From the NCBI RefSeq assembly GCF_024345395.1, contig NZ_JAGQBA010000006.1:1-64000 (forward strand): a DNA stretch of 64,000 bases, given 5' to 3'. Each line of letters begins with the position of its first letter. Position 1 is the first letter of the stretch. The DNA is from Cyanobium sp. Tous-M-B4. GTDB lineage: Bacteria > Cyanobacteriota > Cyanobacteriia > PCC-6307 > Cyanobiaceae. The position numbers and the translations under genes are program-made. The notes under the pieces were generated by a model. That model was given only the letters and a program-made list of their open reading frames with translations, ran no database searches and was not told where the DNA came from. Positions 38,135 through 47,027 of the stretch are shown here, piece by piece.

Positions 38135-38998
38135 TTGGCTGCGCCAATGCATACACGCTCGCTCAAGCAGGAGCCCGCAACTGTTCTAGAGATGCGCGGT
38201 GCTTCTAAGCGGGTGGTTGAGGGAATTGACCACTCTTATAGGGCGTTTCACGATTTTTCTCTAAATGTCTATGCCGGTGAGCGGCTTGGCATTTTTGCAG
38301 TCAATGGTTTTGAAGCTAAAGCCATGGTGGCTTGCCTAAGTGGTGTAGAGCCACTGGATTCAGGCAGCGTTGAACATAGAGCTTCGGTGTCATGGCCACT
38401 CGGTACAAATGACGCCTTCCTCGGTAAATTATCTGGTTATGTGAATGCACGTTTTGCTGCTGAGATTTACAGCCAGCCTGGGAAGATAGAGGATGATATG
38501 CGGCTAATTCAGGAGTTGGCAGGGTTTGATGAAACAATGTTTCACGAGCCTCTGGCTGATTGGCCTGCGATCAATAAGGCTTGCCTGAAGCTGGCAGTTT
38601 CGCTCGCCTTTGAATTTGATGTGGTCACGGTGGGGAGGATCAGTTGCTGGGATCATCGAGCAATTCATCCTAGGGCTGCTCGGATTCGTGAACATTTTGA
38701 GCAGCGTATTGCTGGCCGGACTTTGATTGTAAGTGCTAGCGGGCAGTCGAATTTGGCTATTGATTATTGCGATGAGGGATTGGCATTGGTTAATGGTGAA
38801 CTTGCCTATAGAGGGGATCCAGAGGTTTGTCTGGAAATGGTTAAGGAAGAGTCTAGGCGCCAGAAGCAGGATAGGCGCCAACGTGTTAATAAGCGAATTG
38901 CTGATTTGCTCGGCGATGATGATTCGGACGAGTCGAGCGAAGATGCTTTGATCGAATCCCGTGACAAGTCAGACGGGGATATATTGGTCTTGCGATGA
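38135..38998 (+). CDS. KpsT-like ABC subunit with degenerate ATPase motifs (287 aa)
   Basis: The protein aligns with KpsT-type capsule-exporter ATPases across their length (e.g. DSGSVEHRASVSWPLG and FLGKLSGYVNARF correspond to KpsT's DSGKI…SWPVG and FQGSLTGRENVKF). However the Walker A loop reads AVNGFEAKAM instead of GRNGAGKST, the signature SSG is PAI, Walker B VDEV is VGRI, and the switch VSHS is VSAS. All catalytic residues are gone while the frame is intact, so it should not hydrolyse ATP alone. An RBS AGGAGA four bases before TTG at 38135 supports this start. A charged tail (Asp/Glu/Lys-rich, residues 245-287) is added. It precedes the KpsM-like permease. Confidence 0.85.
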   Translation: MAAPMHTRSLKQEPATVLEMRGASKRVVEGIDHSYRAFHDFSLNVYAGERLGIFAVNGFEAKAMVACLSGVEPLDSGSVEHRASVSWPLGTNDAFLGKLSGYVNARFAAEIYSQPGKIEDDMRLIQELAGFDETMFHEPLADWPAINKACLKLAVSLAFEFDVVTVGRISCWDHRAIHPRAARIREHFEQRIAGRTLIVSASGQSNLAIDYCDEGLALVNGELAYRGDPEVCLEMVKEESRRQKQDRRQRVNKRIADLLGDDDSDESSEDALIESRDKSDGDILVLR

Positions 38999-39097
38999 CT
39001 CGCTGCATCTTCGAATGCTATTCATAAGCATTTGTTGGTAGTAGTTGCTAGGGTTGGCGGGATGATTGCTGCGAGGTTTTAACTCGCAGGAGCTGTT

Positions 39098-39181
39098 GCC
39101 GTGATATTGCTTTGTGTCCATGGCAAAAACGAGTTCGCCCAGCGGGTTTGGACGTGTTCGTGGCAGAAGGTGATTCACTGG
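39098..39181 (+). pseudogene. remnant of a second sulfotransferase C terminus
   Basis: In one frame the DNA reads HGKNEFAQRVWTCSWQK, which lines up with YGASNDRFASRVWGCSWRE near the C terminus of the sulfotransferase gene at 35882-36976. The similarity stops on both sides, and the 299-base gap between the KpsT-like and KpsM-like genes holds no other gene. I infer a deleted paralog; the edges are approximate. Confidence 0.45.
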
Positions 39182-39297
39182 AAATTCTGGTGCAGTAGTT
39201 CATCATCCCTTCAGTGCATCAAAATCAGCACCTTGATCTGATACCTAGCAGCGTCGCCCGTAAGATGGGAATCATTGGTAGTTCCGTGAGTTGATCC

Positions 39298-40140
39298 ATG
39301 CGTAGCTTTGCGCCCCGCTACGTGTTAGCAAAACTGCTGTTGCAGCTGCGTGTGGTGTCTGCGGTGGCCCGCCGCGAGCTCCAGCTGCGCGCCGCTAAGG
39401 GTGCAATGGGAGTGGCTGGTGTGTTTGTTGAGCCCCTGGCGCTGATCGTTACGTTTCTTGCTTTGCGAATCTTTTTGCGGGGCTCAGGTGATTCAAGCTA
39501 CATGAATCCGGCACTGTGGCTTGCCCTCGGATTTATTCCCTTTTTTATGTTTGCTGAGATTGCGATTAAGGCTATTAACGGGGTTGAGAAAAGCAGCGAG
39601 ATTTATTTTTATAGGCGACTTCGTCCCCTCGATTCCCTGATGGGCAACACGTTGCTGCTGGCGCAGATCTATGGATCACTACTGCTGCTATTTGTCCTTG
39701 GTAGTGCTGCCTGGGAATGGCGCCCTGTAGTTCAAGACCTTGGCTCCTTGATTACACTGTTTTTAGGATTGGCTTTGCTTGGTTTTGGTATTGGCTTGAG
39801 CACCTTGGTAGTGGGACGCCGCCTTCCGGTTGTGGCTTGGATTATGCAATTGTTCTTGCGGCGCATACTTTTGTGGACATCCTGCATCTTTTTCTCGATA
39901 AGCATTATTCCTGATGCTTTTCGCTCGTGGATTTTATGGAATCCAATCGCTCACGGTATTGAGCTGATGCGGGCGGCCTGTAATCCGGCATATCCAATTC
40001 CAGGTGTGAGTGCGATCTATTTTTGGGGTTGGGTTTTTGGCTCGGTTGGCTTTGGTCTGCTTGTGTATGGAAACAATGAGAATTTGTTATTTGTTGTAGA
40101 TAAGTCCCTGCCCGATGATTCCAGCAGGGATGGCGATTGA
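39298..40140 (+). CDS. ABC-2 type polysaccharide exporter permease, KpsM-like (280 aa)
   Basis: About six hydrophobic helices are visible, with the family features FVEPLALIVTFLALRI near the N terminus, YFYRRLRPLDSLMGN (the coupling-loop region), and WNPIAHGIELMRAA near the C terminus. It forms the membrane channel for capsular polysaccharide export. ATG at 39298. The stop overlaps the start of the KpsE-like gene (TTGA). Confidence 0.92.
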   Translation: MRSFAPRYVLAKLLLQLRVVSAVARRELQLRAAKGAMGVAGVFVEPLALIVTFLALRIFLRGSGDSSYMNPALWLALGFIPFFMFAEIAIKAINGVEKSSEIYFYRRLRPLDSLMGNTLLLAQIYGSLLLLFVLGSAAWEWRPVVQDLGSLITLFLGLALLGFGIGLSTLVVGRRLPVVAWIMQLFLRRILLWTSCIFFSISIIPDAFRSWILWNPIAHGIELMRAACNPAYPIPGVSAIYFWGWVFGSVGFGLLVYGNNENLLFVVDKSLPDDSSRDGD

Positions 40141-41504
40141 TCGTCTTCGCTGATAGACTGATTAGACGCATAGCTTCACCGGCCTTGATCCAGCAGTCCC
40201 GATCCAAGGAAGCTCGCCCCCTATTCCGTGAGCAGCAGGGTTTTAGGGACTCCGCTGCCTCAGTTCGGCACTGGGTAAGTGGGCTCAAGCAGCGCGTCGT
40301 ATCCCTGATTACCACCTTGCGCCCCGGCGAGCAGGAGGCCAGTCTTGTTGAACCACGTTTAGAAGGCAATGAGTTGGTGCCTGGCTTCCGAAGTCGCTTG
40401 CGGGATCGGATTCAGCCAGTGCTGCGGTTGCCAGTACCTGTCTTGCTTGCTGGTGTGGTGGTGCTGGGCTCGGCGATTTACTTTTTCGGGGTGGGCCGCA
40501 ATCGCTATCAGGTTCAATCGAGTTTCATCGTCCGATTGCCGGAAACCCCTGCGTCCACAGGGTCTACCCTCCTAGGGACCACGCTGGCTGGCCCCACCAT
40601 GCTGGGCTCGCTTGAGGATGGTCGCTTCCTGGCCGTTTATCTGACTTCGCCGGAGGTGATGAAGCGTGTTTTCTTGCAGCTCCAGCCGGAAACGGCCTGG
40701 GCGCGCAATCTTCGTGATCCGTTTGCAGGGCTGAGGCGTGGGGCCACATTCGATGAGAAGTTGGCCTTTTTCCGCCGTCAAGTGTTTGTGGTCCCTCAGG
40801 ACCTCACCGGGGTGATCAATCTCACCACGGTCGGATTGGCTCCTAAGCCTTCTTATCAGCTAAATAGCTTGCTGCTTAAGGAAGCTGAAGTTTTCATGAA
40901 TCGGGTTAACCAGAATATTAGTGCTACTCAGCAAACATTTGCTGAGGCTGAGATCCAGAGAGCTAGAGAGCGACTTGATAGGGCAACTACGGCCTCCAAT
41001 ACTTTCAAAAATGATAATGGTCAGATAGACCCGGCCCAGATGGCCACTGCTACCAGTGGATACATCACTGAACTCGAGGGTAAGCTGGTAGATCTCAAGG
41101 TTGAAGAGGCGAGCCTGAAGCGTCAGTTTAAAGATCACTCCACCCCTGAAGTTGCCTATGTAACCGATCAGGTTGATGAATTGCAGCGTCAGATAAGCGA
41201 GGAGCGCGCTCTGTTGGTGAATCCTGAAGGTAAGGATCTGAACCGGATTGTGACCGAAGGCGCGAAGTTGGAGACTGAGGTATTGCTTGCCACCGATGCT
41301 CTTAAGGCTTCGATCACAGCCGCCAACAACAGCCGGCAGCTCACCCAGCAACAGGTGAAGTTTTTGGTGCGTCTTGCTAATCCAGAGGTGCCGCAGTTGC
41401 AGTCGCTAGACTGGCGATGGAAGGGATTCCTGGCAACTTTGGGGGTGTTAGTGGTGCTTTGGGGCGTCGGCACCTTCGCGTTGGGGATTGTTGATCGCCG
41501 TTGA
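40137..41504 (+). CDS. KpsE/Wzz-like polysaccharide co-polymerase (455 aa)
   Basis: One transmembrane helix at about residues 98-118, a periplasmic domain with a long coiled coil (about 260-400), and a second helix at about 430-450 give the polysaccharide-co-polymerase topology of KpsE, the inner-membrane adaptor to the outer-membrane export protein. The first 95 residues are cytoplasmic and unusual in length. Translation probably starts at TTG 40137, coupled to the permease. Confidence 0.88.
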   Translation: MIVFADRLIRRIASPALIQQSRSKEARPLFREQQGFRDSAASVRHWVSGLKQRVVSLITTLRPGEQEASLVEPRLEGNELVPGFRSRLRDRIQPVLRLPVPVLLAGVVVLGSAIYFFGVGRNRYQVQSSFIVRLPETPASTGSTLLGTTLAGPTMLGSLEDGRFLAVYLTSPEVMKRVFLQLQPETAWARNLRDPFAGLRRGATFDEKLAFFRRQVFVVPQDLTGVINLTTVGLAPKPSYQLNSLLLKEAEVFMNRVNQNISATQQTFAEAEIQRARERLDRATTASNTFKNDNGQIDPAQMATATSGYITELEGKLVDLKVEEASLKRQFKDHSTPEVAYVTDQVDELQRQISEERALLVNPEGKDLNRIVTEGAKLETEVLLATDALKASITAANNSRQLTQQQVKFLVRLANPEVPQLQSLDWRWKGFLATLGVLVVLWGVGTFALGIVDRR

Positions 41505-42985
41505 TCAGTGGTCCCTACGGTTGGTTGAACCGTCCGGTGCTGGCTGCAGCCGCAGCTAAGCAGGCGGCAGCGCTCAAGGCTGCTAACCGGGAGCCTGATT
41601 CGTTGCGTCGCAGCGAGCAGGAATTATTGAACGACCTTCACTGGCCCAGTCGTCATCACGCATTACTGATGGCCCGCGACCCGGGCCCTGAGGTGGCGCT
41701 GCTCACGGTTGCCAATGATCGTTTTTGCCGCGGCTTGGAGGCGTTGCTACTGAGCCTCAAGGCCGTTTATCCAAGCTTGAGCTCGCCGGTGGTGGTGGCC
41801 CACGACGGCAGCCTGGGCCCTTTTTTGCAGCGCCGGCTCCTGGCTATTCATCCGCTGCTGCAATTTGTGCAGCCACAGCCCGCCTGGGCTGAAAGCCTGC
41901 CGCTCGATTCCAGCAACCGCCAGCGCATCGGCCTGTTGGGTTATCTCAATGGTTATGCGTTCAGCCTGAGGGGTTACCGGCGGGTGCTGGTGCTTGATTC
42001 CGATCTGTTGATCACCGGATCCCTTGATCCCCTCTGGGGTGAGGGCGATGCTTTCCGCGCCGTGCCCGACTGCGGCGATCGGCCGTGGGCAGCGATCTCC
42101 CCCCATACGGGCAGGCCGGTGCTCAATTCAGGCGTGTTGTCGGTGCCGGGCTGGGCCCTCAATGGCGAGCTGGAAGCCCGTTTTGAGGCGCTGATTCGCT
42201 TGGCGGCAGAGCCGGTTTGTCCGCTGCTCGATCGCTTTGCGGATCAGAAGGTATGGAATCAGTTTCTGGCAAATCAGCCTGTAGAGCTGCTGCCGCTCAA
42301 TTTCAACTGCAACATCAAATATCTGGTGCAATACCTCGGCGGATGCGCTGAGGGGCTTTCGGTGCTGCACTTTGCGGGGCCCAAGCCCTGGCTTAGCTGG
42401 CCTTGGCTGTCGCCCGAACCAGGTGAGCAGCGGCTTGGTGCGGTTACCGATCACCTGTTCTGGAATCGCCTTTACCGGTCTCAGCTGATGGCCTGGCGGC
42501 TTGCCTTGCACCGCCAGTACCTGGCCGCCGCCGCTCCCCTGCCGGCGGGTCCAGCCCAGTTGGCAACTGAGCCGGGCTGCCTAGCTCCAGGGGTTCGTCC
42601 TCCCGGTAGCAGCGCTCATCTGCTGCTTAGCGATCCCCAATTATTTGGAGCGGATTGGCCTGACCAGCCCTGCTGGCCTCACGCCTGGCTCCCTGCCCTA
42701 GAGGCGGCGGCGCCATTACATATCTGGGCTCCCTTGGAGTGGGAGCCGGCCTTGCGGCAGCTGCCGCCGCCGCCCGGAGTGCACTGGCATTGGCTATTGA
42801 TTGAGTCGCCGTTTAGCCCTGAGCTGGCCCAAGGCGAGGATCTGATCGCCGGTCCTGGGCCTTGGCAGGAGGGCTTTGAGCCCTGGAGCAATCCGCCTCT
42901 GGCGGGTGTGGAGCGGGCGGTGCGGCGTCGCCTGCTTTCGGCAGGGGGCAAGCCCCTGCCTGGTCTCGGTGGCGAGGGCTCGTAA
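41501..42985 (+). CDS. GT8-like glycosyltransferase (494 aa)
   Basis: The GT-A core is seen in ALLTVANDRFCRGLEALLLSL, with the metal-binding DxD in VLVLDSDLLITG (about residue 165) and PVLNSGVLSVPGW further on, as in family 8 transferases. The C-terminal 170 residues are Pro/Leu-rich and not recognised. TTG start at 41501, overlapping the preceding stop (TTGA). Donor and acceptor are unknown. Confidence 0.82.
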   Translation: MISGPYGWLNRPVLAAAAAKQAAALKAANREPDSLRRSEQELLNDLHWPSRHHALLMARDPGPEVALLTVANDRFCRGLEALLLSLKAVYPSLSSPVVVAHDGSLGPFLQRRLLAIHPLLQFVQPQPAWAESLPLDSSNRQRIGLLGYLNGYAFSLRGYRRVLVLDSDLLITGSLDPLWGEGDAFRAVPDCGDRPWAAISPHTGRPVLNSGVLSVPGWALNGELEARFEALIRLAAEPVCPLLDRFADQKVWNQFLANQPVELLPLNFNCNIKYLVQYLGGCAEGLSVLHFAGPKPWLSWPWLSPEPGEQRLGAVTDHLFWNRLYRSQLMAWRLALHRQYLAAAAPLPAGPAQLATEPGCLAPGVRPPGSSAHLLLSDPQLFGADWPDQPCWPHAWLPALEAAAPLHIWAPLEWEPALRQLPPPPGVHWHWLLIESPFSPELAQGEDLIAGPGPWQEGFEPWSNPPLAGVERAVRRRLLSAGGKPLPGLGGEGS

Positions 42986-43010
42986 GCTCTAGTTAATAGT
43001 TAGGCAGGGC

Positions 43011-43613
43011 ATGCCCAAACCCAAGCGCAACGCCACAGCTGCAGCCGGCAATCCCGCAAAGACAAAACCAAAAAAGAGGCCTAAGCCCTCCTTGCTTGGC
43101 CGGATCGCGGCACCTTTTAAAAAGTTGATCAGCCGCATTAAAGGCAAGGCCGGCGCCAAGGGAAAGGGCAAAGCAAATGCCCGGGCTGTTTTGCTTCCAG
43201 GGGCAGGCCAGAAGCGCACGCTGGCCCAGTGGAAGGAGTTGCGTCGTCGCAACACCGCCGAGGTCAAGGCCCATCTGGCTGAGCAGCAGCCGGTGCCGGC
43301 GATCAAGAAGCTCACCCGGGCCTTGCTGGAAGACCCCCAGCACCCCGCTTATCACGAGCTACTTAAAAAAGCGGTTGAACAGCGCCGCCAGCGACGCATC
43401 AAGGCTGGTCGCAAGGACCCCTGGGCCGAGCTCCCCAAGGATCTCAAGCAGGAAGCCCTGCAGCTTGAGGCCTTCAGCGCCTATGTGGATGAGCTGGAGC
43501 AGTTGTTTGATAAGGCCGGCATCCCGCCGCTGAGTGCACCGCCGCCGCCGGAGCAGCGGCAGGCGGGCAAGGCTAAAAAGTCAAGGGGCAAGCTGCAAAA
43601 CGTTCAGACTTAG
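43011..43613 (+). CDS. Lys/Arg-rich hypothetical protein (200 aa)
   Basis: The first 60 residues are strongly basic (Lys, Ala, Pro), followed by a helical region with many charged residues (about 70-165) and a Pro/Lys-rich end. It has no membrane helix or signal. It could bind nucleic acid or an acidic polysaccharide, but no family is recognised. It overlaps the convergent glycosyltransferase gene by four bases. Confidence 0.65.
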   Translation: MPKPKRNATAAAGNPAKTKPKKRPKPSLLGRIAAPFKKLISRIKGKAGAKGKGKANARAVLLPGAGQKRTLAQWKELRRRNTAEVKAHLAEQQPVPAIKKLTRALLEDPQHPAYHELLKKAVEQRRQRRIKAGRKDPWAELPKDLKQEALQLEAFSAYVDELEQLFDKAGIPPLSAPPPPEQRQAGKAKKSRGKLQNVQT

Positions 43614-44512
43614 GCCCGAACCAGCTCGGCAAGCAGCTGGCGAGCGCGAGCTACGAAACTGTGCTCCTGCCTCACTGTGCGGGCTACCTGGCTGAGCAGT
43701 AGGGGCTGGGCGCGCAGGGCGGTTGCTAGCTGCAGGCTGGCGCGTGGATCGCTGCCGGGCCGATGGCACACCACGGCCGGCATCAGCTCCGGCGGGCAGC
43801 CTGGTGCCCCATCGGTGATCACCGGCACTCCGCAGGCCAGCACATCGAAGACGCGGTTGTTGAGGTAGCCGTAATCCAGCATGGCCTGGTGGTGGTCGTT
43901 GAGCACGGCCAGGGCGCGGCGGTAACGCGCCGGCAGCTGGGCGTTGGCGATGTTGCTGGCCTGGGCCTGCAGGCCCAGCTGCTCCCAGCCGCTGCCGATC
44001 AGCTCCAAGGGCAGGCCGGCCTGGTGGAAGGCCCGCACGATTGGCCGGCTCACCCCTCGGGTGTTGCCCACAAACAGCAGGCCCCCGCCCGCTGGCTCTG
44101 GTCGACCAAAGTGCCAGAAGCTGGTGGCTTGTAGCAGGGTGCTGGTGGGGCGGCCGCTGAGCTTGGCAATGCGGGGCTGATCTTGGCCGCTGGCTACAAA
44201 TATCTGGTCGTAGCTGGCTAGCTCGGCGGGGGTGGGATTGAGCGGCCAGCTGATCAGCCAAAGGGCTTTGTGGGTGTAGGGCTGGCGCTCTAGCCAGGCC
44301 AGGGGCGGGGCGTACTTGCCGCGCAGCACCAGCAGGCCACTCCCATCCGGCGGCGGCGGACTGCTCTGGTGGCTGTCGCGGCAGAGCAGGCGGGAGCTCA
44401 GCCCCAGGCTTTGCAGGCCGAGTTGCAGCCCGCGGGCGAAATGCACATCACCCCAGCCCGCCTGGGCGGCCGGATCGGCCGGCGCGGCGATCAGCAGGTC
44501 GAGGTGCCGCAT
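43610..44512 (-). CDS. GT-B glycosyltransferase, CgeB/group-1 like (300 aa)
   Basis: The C-terminal Rossmann domain is visible in GGLLFVGNTRG and YGYLNNRVFDVLACGVPVITD, the typical end of Glyco_trans_1_2 proteins, while the N-terminal half includes WGDVHFARGLQLGL. ATG at 44512 (MRHLDLLIAAP) is preferred; the frame is open to 44641 but that part overlaps the divergent gene. The only minus-strand gene among the plus-strand glycosyltransferases here. Confidence 0.82.
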   Translation of the reverse strand: MRHLDLLIAAPADPAAQAGWGDVHFARGLQLGLQSLGLSSRLLCRDSHQSSPPPPDGSGLLVLRGKYAPPLAWLERQPYTHKALWLISWPLNPTPAELASYDQIFVASGQDQPRIAKLSGRPTSTLLQATSFWHFGRPEPAGGGLLFVGNTRGVSRPIVRAFHQAGLPLELIGSGWEQLGLQAQASNIANAQLPARYRRALAVLNDHHQAMLDYGYLNNRVFDVLACGVPVITDGAPGCPPELMPAVVCHRPGSDPRASLQLATALRAQPLLLSQVARTVRQEHSFVARARQLLAELVRA

Positions 44513-44558
44513 GGCGGGCCAGCTGTGGCCACCTATTCTCGCCACTGGCCCGGCTGCC

Positions 44559-47027
44559 ATGTCGCTGATCACCGCGCACCTGCCATCTCCCCAAGGGGAT
44601 TCAATCCACCTGGGCCTCAACCGCTGCCAGCTGGTGCGCAAGCTCTTCGCGCTTCCAGCTGTGCGGCGCTACGGATTTGCAACAGGCTGTGATCAGGCTC
44701 TGCTGCTGCGGGCTAACCCAGACCTTTGGCCCCAGCGGCTGGGGCCCTCCCTGATCGACCTGGAGGGCCAGCTCGGCGATCCGGCGTTGCTGCTTGCCCT
44801 GCCTTTGGCCTGGAGTCGGGGCCTGATGCAGCTTGCAGAGGCGCCGCCGCTTCAGGCGCTGCTGGAGGCGGGCGCCACCCCGCTGGCTCTCGATGCCTGG
44901 CCCGAGCTCGAGCTCTCTGAGCAGCCCCAAGCCCAGCTGCTCCCCTCCGCCCTGGCGCTGCTGCTGGCCCCCTACCGCGCCCTGCTGGCCGCCGCCGAAC
45001 CCCTCGAGCCGGCCGCCGCCCTACAGCTGTTGCAGCTGGAACGCAAGCTGCGCCGCCAGCTCGCCGCTGGCTGCTGGCCTGCCCCCGCTGCTCTGGGCCG
45101 GCCCCTGCCCCTGGCCCGCTGGCTGGATTCCCCTCCGGCGGAAGCCGCTGCCCTGCAGCGCCTGAGCGACCAGCTGGTGGCCTTGCTGCACCTGCTGCCG
45201 GCGGCCGAGCAGCCCGCCTACGCCCACAGCTTGCAAGCACTGCTGCTGGCGGGTTTGGAGCAGGCCGAGCCCCAACCCTGGCTGCGGCTACTGGAGGCGC
45301 TGGTGGGCGGGATCAACAGCCGCCAGAGCGAGCTGGTGGCGGTGGCGGCTGATTTGCGCCGGTCTGGGCTGGAGCGGGGCGCGGCCCTGGATGATCCCGG
45401 CGAGCGGGGCCTGGCGTTGGTGCGTTTGCTGCAGGCGCCCTTGGCAGAAGAGCGGCCTGGCTGGCTGGCGGCCCTGGCCGGCGCCATCGATGCCCTGGTG
45501 CTGGCGATCGGTGTGGCGGCCGAGGCGGGTGAGCGAGAGCAGAAGCGGGCTTTGCAGCGCCAGCTGGAGGGGATCGTGCTTAGCGGCAGCACCAACCTGC
45601 CGCTGCTGCAGGCCCTGCTGCCGCAGCTGGCGCCAGAAACTGGCTACCGCCTGCCCAGCCTGCTGCCTCCAGCTGCCTGCCTGGTGCTGGTGAAGGGGGT
45701 GCTGCTGCTGGGCGACCCGGCAATCGCCCGGCTGGATCGGCCCTGGCGGCGGGCCCTGCTGGCTCTACTGGAGCGGGGGCTACCGCGGCTGTGGTGGCAG
45801 GCGGATCTGTTGCAGAAGCTCCTACACGACCTGCGCCGCTTCCCCCTGCACACCACTTGGCTGCAGGCCGACAACGCCGAGCTGCTGCCGGCCCTGGTGC
45901 AGCTGCACAGCCGCGGCGTGGCGCCGCCACCGCCAAACAATGGCCCCGAGCCGTTGCAGCTGCGCCCCCTGGCGCCGGAGGAGTTGCCCGGGGAGCCGGA
46001 AGATCCGCGCCGGCTGCTGCGCCTCCAGCTCACCCTGCTGTTGCGCCTGGTGACGGGTGAGGAGGAGCGCGGCGCTCTGCTGCGCCTGGCCAGCGCTGCT
46101 GGCAAAACGCCCCTGCTGCGGCTGCTCGATGGCGACGACGAAGAGGCCCTGGTGCTGGCGGTAGCAGCCGGCCTGCCCAGCCGGGCGGTGGGCTTGGCGC
46201 GGCTGGCGGCGGGGCGAGCCGGCGTGCCGGAGCTACTGCCGTTGTTGCTGCCCCTTACTGGCGGCGTGCAGGCCGTGTTTGCCGCCTGCCTGGCCCAGTG
46301 GCGCCAAATGTTGCCGCCGGCGGCGGAGCGAGCCACTCTGCCGATCACGGTGCTGTTTACCTGCCACCGGCCGCGGCTGGAGCTGCTGCGCCAGGCCCTG
46401 GAATCCCTGGCCCTGCAGAGCGTGGCGGTGGTGGAGGTGCTGGTGGTAGACGACGGCACGCCGGAGCCCGAGGCGGCTGCGCTGGCAGCGCTGCTGGAGC
46501 AGAGCGCCGTTGAGCTGGATCTGCCGCTGCGGCTGCTGCGCCAAGAGCGCAACCAGGGCCAGTACGCCTGCCGCAACCTGGCGATCGAGCAGATGGCGGG
46601 CGAGGCCCTGGCGATTCACGACGACGACGACCTCTCCCATCCCCTGCGCCTGGAGCTGCAGTGGCAGGCGCTGCAGCAGGGGGCGGCGGCGGTGTATGGC
46701 CGCCATGGGCGCCTGGATGAGGCCAGCGGCGCCCCCCAGGCCGATGGCGATGGCGGTGGCTTCTTCGGTGATGGCATCACCACCCTGTTGCTGCGCAGGG
46801 CCACGGCGCTGGAGCTGGGCGGCTTTTATTCGGTGCGCTCCCGCGGTGATGTGGACTTCCGCCGCCGTCTGGAGCAGCGCTATGGGGCGGCCAAGGTGGT
46901 GCGGTTGCAGGCGCCGCTGTATCTGATGCGGGGCTCTGCGGCCACGGTGTCGTCGGCCTATGAATACGGCTGCAGCCTGGGGCTGCCCAGCTGGCGCCGG
47001 CTGATGCGGCAAGGGCTGTTGCCTTGA
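44559..47027 (+). CDS. large protein with C-terminal GT2 glycosyltransferase domain (822 aa)
   Basis: Residues 594-800 form a GT2 domain with ITVLFTCHRPR, VEVLVVDDGTPEPE and the metal site AIHDDDDLSHP. The first 590 residues are extremely Leu/Ala-rich, helical and low in complexity, resembling a repeat scaffold of no recognised family. ATG at 44559 is chosen because the upstream part of the open frame overlaps the divergent glycosyltransferase. The stop overlaps the next gene (TTGA). Confidence 0.8.
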   Translation: MSLITAHLPSPQGDSIHLGLNRCQLVRKLFALPAVRRYGFATGCDQALLLRANPDLWPQRLGPSLIDLEGQLGDPALLLALPLAWSRGLMQLAEAPPLQALLEAGATPLALDAWPELELSEQPQAQLLPSALALLLAPYRALLAAAEPLEPAAALQLLQLERKLRRQLAAGCWPAPAALGRPLPLARWLDSPPAEAAALQRLSDQLVALLHLLPAAEQPAYAHSLQALLLAGLEQAEPQPWLRLLEALVGGINSRQSELVAVAADLRRSGLERGAALDDPGERGLALVRLLQAPLAEERPGWLAALAGAIDALVLAIGVAAEAGEREQKRALQRQLEGIVLSGSTNLPLLQALLPQLAPETGYRLPSLLPPAACLVLVKGVLLLGDPAIARLDRPWRRALLALLERGLPRLWWQADLLQKLLHDLRRFPLHTTWLQADNAELLPALVQLHSRGVAPPPPNNGPEPLQLRPLAPEELPGEPEDPRRLLRLQLTLLLRLVTGEEERGALLRLASAAGKTPLLRLLDGDDEEALVLAVAAGLPSRAVGLARLAAGRAGVPELLPLLLPLTGGVQAVFAACLAQWRQMLPPAAERATLPITVLFTCHRPRLELLRQALESLALQSVAVVEVLVVDDGTPEPEAAALAALLEQSAVELDLPLRLLRQERNQGQYACRNLAIEQMAGEALAIHDDDDLSHPLRLELQWQALQQGAAAVYGRHGRLDEASGAPQADGDGGGFFGDGITTLLLRRATALELGGFYSVRSRGDVDFRRRLEQRYGAAKVVRLQAPLYLMRGSAATVSSAYEYGCSLGLPSWRRLMRQGLLP

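Noticed and set aside
38969-39178. 69-codon minus-strand frame between the KpsT-like and KpsM-like genes
   Set aside because: It has no recognisable feature, while the plus strand carries a sulfotransferase-like remnant that explains part of the sequence.
44316-44558. Upstream extension of the large GT2 gene
   Set aside because: It overlaps the divergent glycosyltransferase in antisense and reads as Arg/Ser/Pro-rich noise; the ATG at 44559 gives a normal divergent spacing.
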